A stretch of 27,609 nt of DNA from a virus: IMG/VR virus record IMGVR_UViG_3300046004_002771, positions 1 through 27,609 of that record. One strand, given 5' to 3'. The notes beneath the pieces were generated by a model. It was not told the DNA's origin, searched no databases, and worked only from the letters and a program-made list of their open reading frames with translations. Both the position numbers and the translations under genes were made by a program. Below are positions 26,001-27,609 of the stretch, one piece after another (position 1 is the first letter of the stretch; each line of letters starts with the position of its first letter).

Positions 26001-26393
26001 ATCGACGATGTCATCATCGGTCTCGACTTCGACCAGTTTCACTAGGCCGCGAGCAGCTTGGTTTCGACGAGGATTGTAAGACAGGAACCGGGCCAGACGG
26101 AGAATTGATTCTCTCGCTTCGGCACTTTCTAGGAAATTTTCACGAGCATTGATGTCGGTCTTGAATGCAAGGATGCCAGCCGTCCACGCAACAAGCTCCA
26201 GGAGGAACATGAACTCACTGGACTCAATGTAGTCATTGTAGTCTTCCGGGTAGTTGACTTGGAGATATTGGCGCATTGCCAGGGCGATCGAGGGAGGATC
26301 ACTGGCGTTGAAGTTTACTTGAGTGAACGCCCGATAAAGGACGCGCCAATCATCACCGGCAAATAGTTCAGACTGTCTGAGTGACGTGCTCAT
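23052..26393 (-). CDS. gp6: Baseplate wedge protein gp6 homologue
   Basis: This 1113-residue protein matches the gp6/baseplate J family that forms the wedge ring around the hub. The N-terminal part has LELVAWTAGILAFKTDINAR, then ENFLESAEARESILRLARFL and SYNPRRNQAARG, the typical core. The C-terminus carries VSYWDFGDTFYYTELSGFIH, then ASIVLVPLSGEGSFGEGFEI, the gp6 dimerisation-type region. T4 gp6 is 660 residues, so this form is much larger. An acidic D-x-D-x-D-G-x-x-D-x-x-D stretch at residues 784-795 lies in the extra middle region. A ribosome site AAGGA six to seven bases before the ATG supports the start, eight bases after gp25. The gp25-gp6 order is the same as in other T4-like phages, which makes the assignment firm. 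Confidence 0.9.
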   Translation of the reverse strand: MSTSLRQSELFAGDDWRVLYRAFTQVNFNASDPPSIALAMRQYLQVNYPEDYNDYIESSEFMFLLELVAWTAGILAFKTDINARENFLESAEARESILRLARFLSYNPRRNQAARGLVKLVEVETDDDIVDSYGISLANTIVEWDNPDDPDWFERFILVLNNAFVANNQFGQPISSGTVGGIRTQSYRLNNSVGGQSLSFSATTGGERTDFELCNGDFDDLGGFTERVPNTDSAFQFYYRADGNGNSSNDTGFFMLFKQGSTNRQTFSIAAPIENQILDIETTGINETDVWVQTINDSGTILVDWEKVPSLFSDNITFNSLPVTTRNIFQVITRDDDRISIRFSDGRFGSAPYGNIRVTYRTSNGLQYTIRPQEIDRIRMPFRYTNRRGVERSLYLTFSLQTPVSNSALRETDEQIRRRAPQVYATQNRMVSGEDYNIFPLQSNLAMKLKAINRTYSGHSRFIDLNDPTGNYQDTNVFSDDGIFYNEAANLYTEVITGLGQSVSEIVSQSIQPLLSDRQAANYAWSMLLDRVVTAPEDARWRKSTSGKFSSTGYFTGLDSSVLIRPGAILEVSESGVKKWVSIDQIDSAFNVAPATNYKGPVTLTETVADNATITRIIPRYLSTLGGDAFSAIEEKLQDNTPFTLWYNYSPTITAEHWEVGSPDSVSTPEFDDSSGVTRIKMLVAERLPGIWRLTIRGLRYVFESVENVQWYFEGAKTIDGSTGLENADLIRVLPTNEDVTALDTEGGLSGRALQRPYDLAIDKLILYADGYAEPRRVSVRFFDSDEDGQPDDPDTYVRVIGDIDAAPYLFWERSSDGAYLPTNKVIVYETRDDRVAALADLAEGTVAFELVDGSTPSNTFWQITKDGSSLVWTRLYREFRYRRGRGPNVAKEWYADGETTSTDVRQLPIAFQWKHYAPTDHRIDPSKTNIIDIFVLTNEYDYVTRQWIANGAKVADLPLPPSELDLRLAFADLENYSMFSDGIVWRPVQYKFLFGTGAPQELRAQFKVVKLSNSTLSDGEIKSRVIRAINEFFDVSYWDFGDTFYYTELSGFIHQRLAGSIASIVLVPLSGEGSFGEGFEIRCRSDELFISTAQVSDVVIINSNTAANLRIR

Positions 26394-26401
26394 GGTATTC
26401 C

Positions 26402-26806
26402 TTAGTTGCTTCCGCCGTTATTCCAGCGAGCCGTTTCGCGGCGTTCAAAATCAAGAGAAAAGGTGTCTTTTACGTTGTGTGGAGAGAACACCAGGGGAAC
26501 TTCAACCCGAATGCCTTGGTTTCTTTCATAAACCAGCACGCTGCTTTCATCCAATGTCACGCGGGTTTCGGCCCGACAAATCCGAATCACTTCGGACACG
26601 ATGTCATCACGAACAGCCGGGGTGAACTGTTCCATTACATAGTCCCAGATGCGGCATCCCCACGTGGGGCGCATCACACGCTCACCAATTCTAGTATAGA
26701 AATGGTTCATCAAGTCACGCTTGATCAGTTCGATGTCGTAAAAGGTGTGTTCTCTCGTTAGGCTCGTGCCGACAGTAGAAAACCCTTTGAAGTAATGCGT
26801 AGCCAT
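26402..26806 (-). CDS. gp25: Baseplate wedge protein gp25 homologue
   Basis: This 134-residue protein (MATHYFKGFSTVGTSL start) matches the gp25/GPW family of short baseplate wedge proteins: YDIELIKRDLMNHFYTRIGE, then RVMRPTWGCRIWDYVME, then RICRAETRVTLDESSV and GIRVEVPLVF. The family is required for sheath initiation; T4 gp25 is 132 residues. The frame can be extended to a TTG at 26827, but I prefer ATG at 26806: it starts at the conserved MAT-type opening and the length fits. The TTG extension would place the AATAAATA motif inside the gene. No strong ribosome site precedes the ATG. A near-leaderless message from that promoter is possible. It is followed by gp6 after eight bases. Confidence 0.88.
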   Translation of the reverse strand: MATHYFKGFSTVGTSLTREHTFYDIELIKRDLMNHFYTRIGERVMRPTWGCRIWDYVMEQFTPAVRDDIVSEVIRICRAETRVTLDESSVLVYERNQGIRVEVPLVFSPHNVKDTFSLDFERRETARWNNGGSN

Positions 26807-26813
26807 GTCAGGG

Positions 26814-26821
26814 TATTTATT
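26814..26821 (-). promoter_or_regulatory. AATAAATA late-promoter-like motif before gp25
   Basis: The octamer fits NATAAATA and ends seven bases before the chosen gp25 ATG. With a T4-type spacing the transcript would begin about two bases before the start codon. It lies between the partial right-edge gene and gp25, at the beginning of the structural run gp25-gp6-giant. Confidence 0.5.
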
Positions 26822-26852
26822 CCCCAATTATGACCACATATTACTCTGGCGT

Positions 26853-27609
26853 CTATTTGATTGGATTTTCTTGTGAATACCGGTGAACGGCCAGGGCTTT
26901 TACTTTTTCTGGATCACGGACAACGAATGAACCTTCGTGGGCGCCGCCGCACAACCATGTTGGGTGAACTGCTGACCCTTTTCGAATCCAGATCAAATAT
27001 TCCCCATCATTGGTCGGGTAATCGACGAGAACGGCGCGCTTACACCTCAAGTCCATATCCTCGTCGAGCACGTCTTGGCGAAGAAAGAACCGGGCCAAAC
27101 CGTTAGTATCGCGGCCAGAATTAGAGATGAACCAAAATACCAAACTCGGAATATCGTATCCGAAATCATACAGAATGGCTTTGCTCCCATTAGGCCCCTC
27201 TATTTCGGCAGTATTGAGTAACGTATAATCCATTGTTTTGGCACGATCATACAAATCCTCCATGTCGCCGACCAGAGAAAGAATTGCGATCGCCAGTTGA
27301 TTTCGGTCAAGGCTTTCTACAATTTTCTCTTCCCAAATTTTCGGGATACCGTGGCGTGCAATACGACTCAACACATCGATTTTTTCTTTGATCTTCAGCT
27401 TGAAATCTACCAGTTCGAATATTTCAACTGGAAAATTATTCCAGTTGACTGGCTCGTCTCGTTCGTCCATGTATTGTTCGGCACCGGGACAAAACTGCCA
27501 TCTGCGGTTCGTTTTCTTGTCCAGGATGATGAATAACCGTCCGTGTTCATCGGCGTAATCATTGAAGTAATTGTGTGATCCCGTTGCGGCGGTGCACCAC
27601 TGTGTGTTC
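26853..27609 (-). CDS. Unknown conserved-looking phage protein, N-terminus cut by window edge
   Basis: The frame continues upstream of the apparent ATG at 27470 without a stop to the window end, giving at least 251 residues. The upstream part reads NTQWCTAATGSHNYFNDYAD, then EHGRLFIILDKKTNRRWQF, then CPGAEQYMDERDEPVNWNNF, so the WCTA, Y-F-x-x-Y, K-x-x-x-x-W-Q-F and MDE-x-DEPV elements lie across the ATG. They form one motif set and the protein probably does not start at 27470. That set recalls a phage family with W-C-T-A and Q-F-M-D motifs that I cannot name securely. The C-terminal half has an acidic region and FRLRQDVLDED-like segment (FFLRQDVLDEDMDL). No membrane segment. It precedes gp25 by about 46 bases. 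Function unknown. Confidence 0.65.
   Translation of the reverse strand, partial: NTQWCTAATGSHNYFNDYADEHGRLFIILDKKTNRRWQFCPGAEQYMDERDEPVNWNNFPVEIFELVDFKLKIKEKIDVLSRIARHGIPKIWEEKIVESLDRNQLAIAILSLVGDMEDLYDRAKTMDYTLLNTAEIEGPNGSKAILYDFGYDIPSLVFWFISNSGRDTNGLARFFLRQDVLDEDMDLRCKRAVLVDYPTNDGEYLIWIRKGSAVHPTWLCGGAHEGSFVVRDPEKVKALAVHRYSQENPIK

Noticed and set aside
26807-26827. TTG start for gp25
   Set aside because: It adds seven residues not typical of the family, uses a rarer codon and would place a NATAAATA motif inside the gene.

Overview
The window is a segment of a contractile-tailed (myovirus) phage genome of the T4 superfamily, covering the tail-tip/baseplate and tail-fibre region. The evidence is a recognisable gp25 homologue, a gp6-type baseplate wedge protein, a gp5-type spike (OB-fold plus an octapeptide beta-helix) and fibre-type proteins, all packed with almost no intergenic space. 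Base composition looks close to balanced. The gene types resemble those of T4-superfamily phages of alphaproteobacteria and cyanobacteria more than coliphage T4 itself, but no host marker is present, so host assignment is only inference. I saw no tRNA, CRISPR array, insertion sequence or integrase.

Layout. Plus strand, 3-5115: three tightly coupled genes. They are a large hub-like protein with a coiled coil and a C-terminal RNNNPGNI-type domain, a gp5-like spike carrying a C-terminal SleB-type cell-wall hydrolase domain, and a small SLT-like lytic transglycosylase. Minus strand, 27609 down to 5112: fourteen genes read leftward. They begin with a protein cut by the window edge (26853-27609), then gp25 (26402-26806), gp6 (23052-26393), a giant 3402-residue structural protein (12844-23052), a 52-residue mini-protein (12681-12839), a 199-residue structural-type protein, a 293-residue fibre-type protein, a 644-residue tail fibre with an Ig-like domain and glycine-rich tip, a 112-residue conserved-looking protein, and a downstream cassette of four glycosyltransferase-like proteins with one unknown 166-residue protein. 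The two transcription units converge with their stop codons overlapping at 5112-5115.

How it may work together. The plus-strand unit would supply the membrane-piercing, peptidoglycan-degrading tip. The minus-strand unit would supply wedge components, a giant wedge- or fibre-associated protein, fibres, and then enzymes that could glycosylate virion proteins, DNA or host glycans. Three NATAAATA motifs (T4-type late promoter-like) lie at gene boundaries on the minus strand. A perfect 11-bp inverted repeat buries the start codon of the gene that opens the glycosyltransferase cassette, which would let structural genes and enzymes be expressed at different levels. No gap over 300 bases lacks a gene; the largest gaps are 12037-12094, 9180-9217 and 26828-26852.
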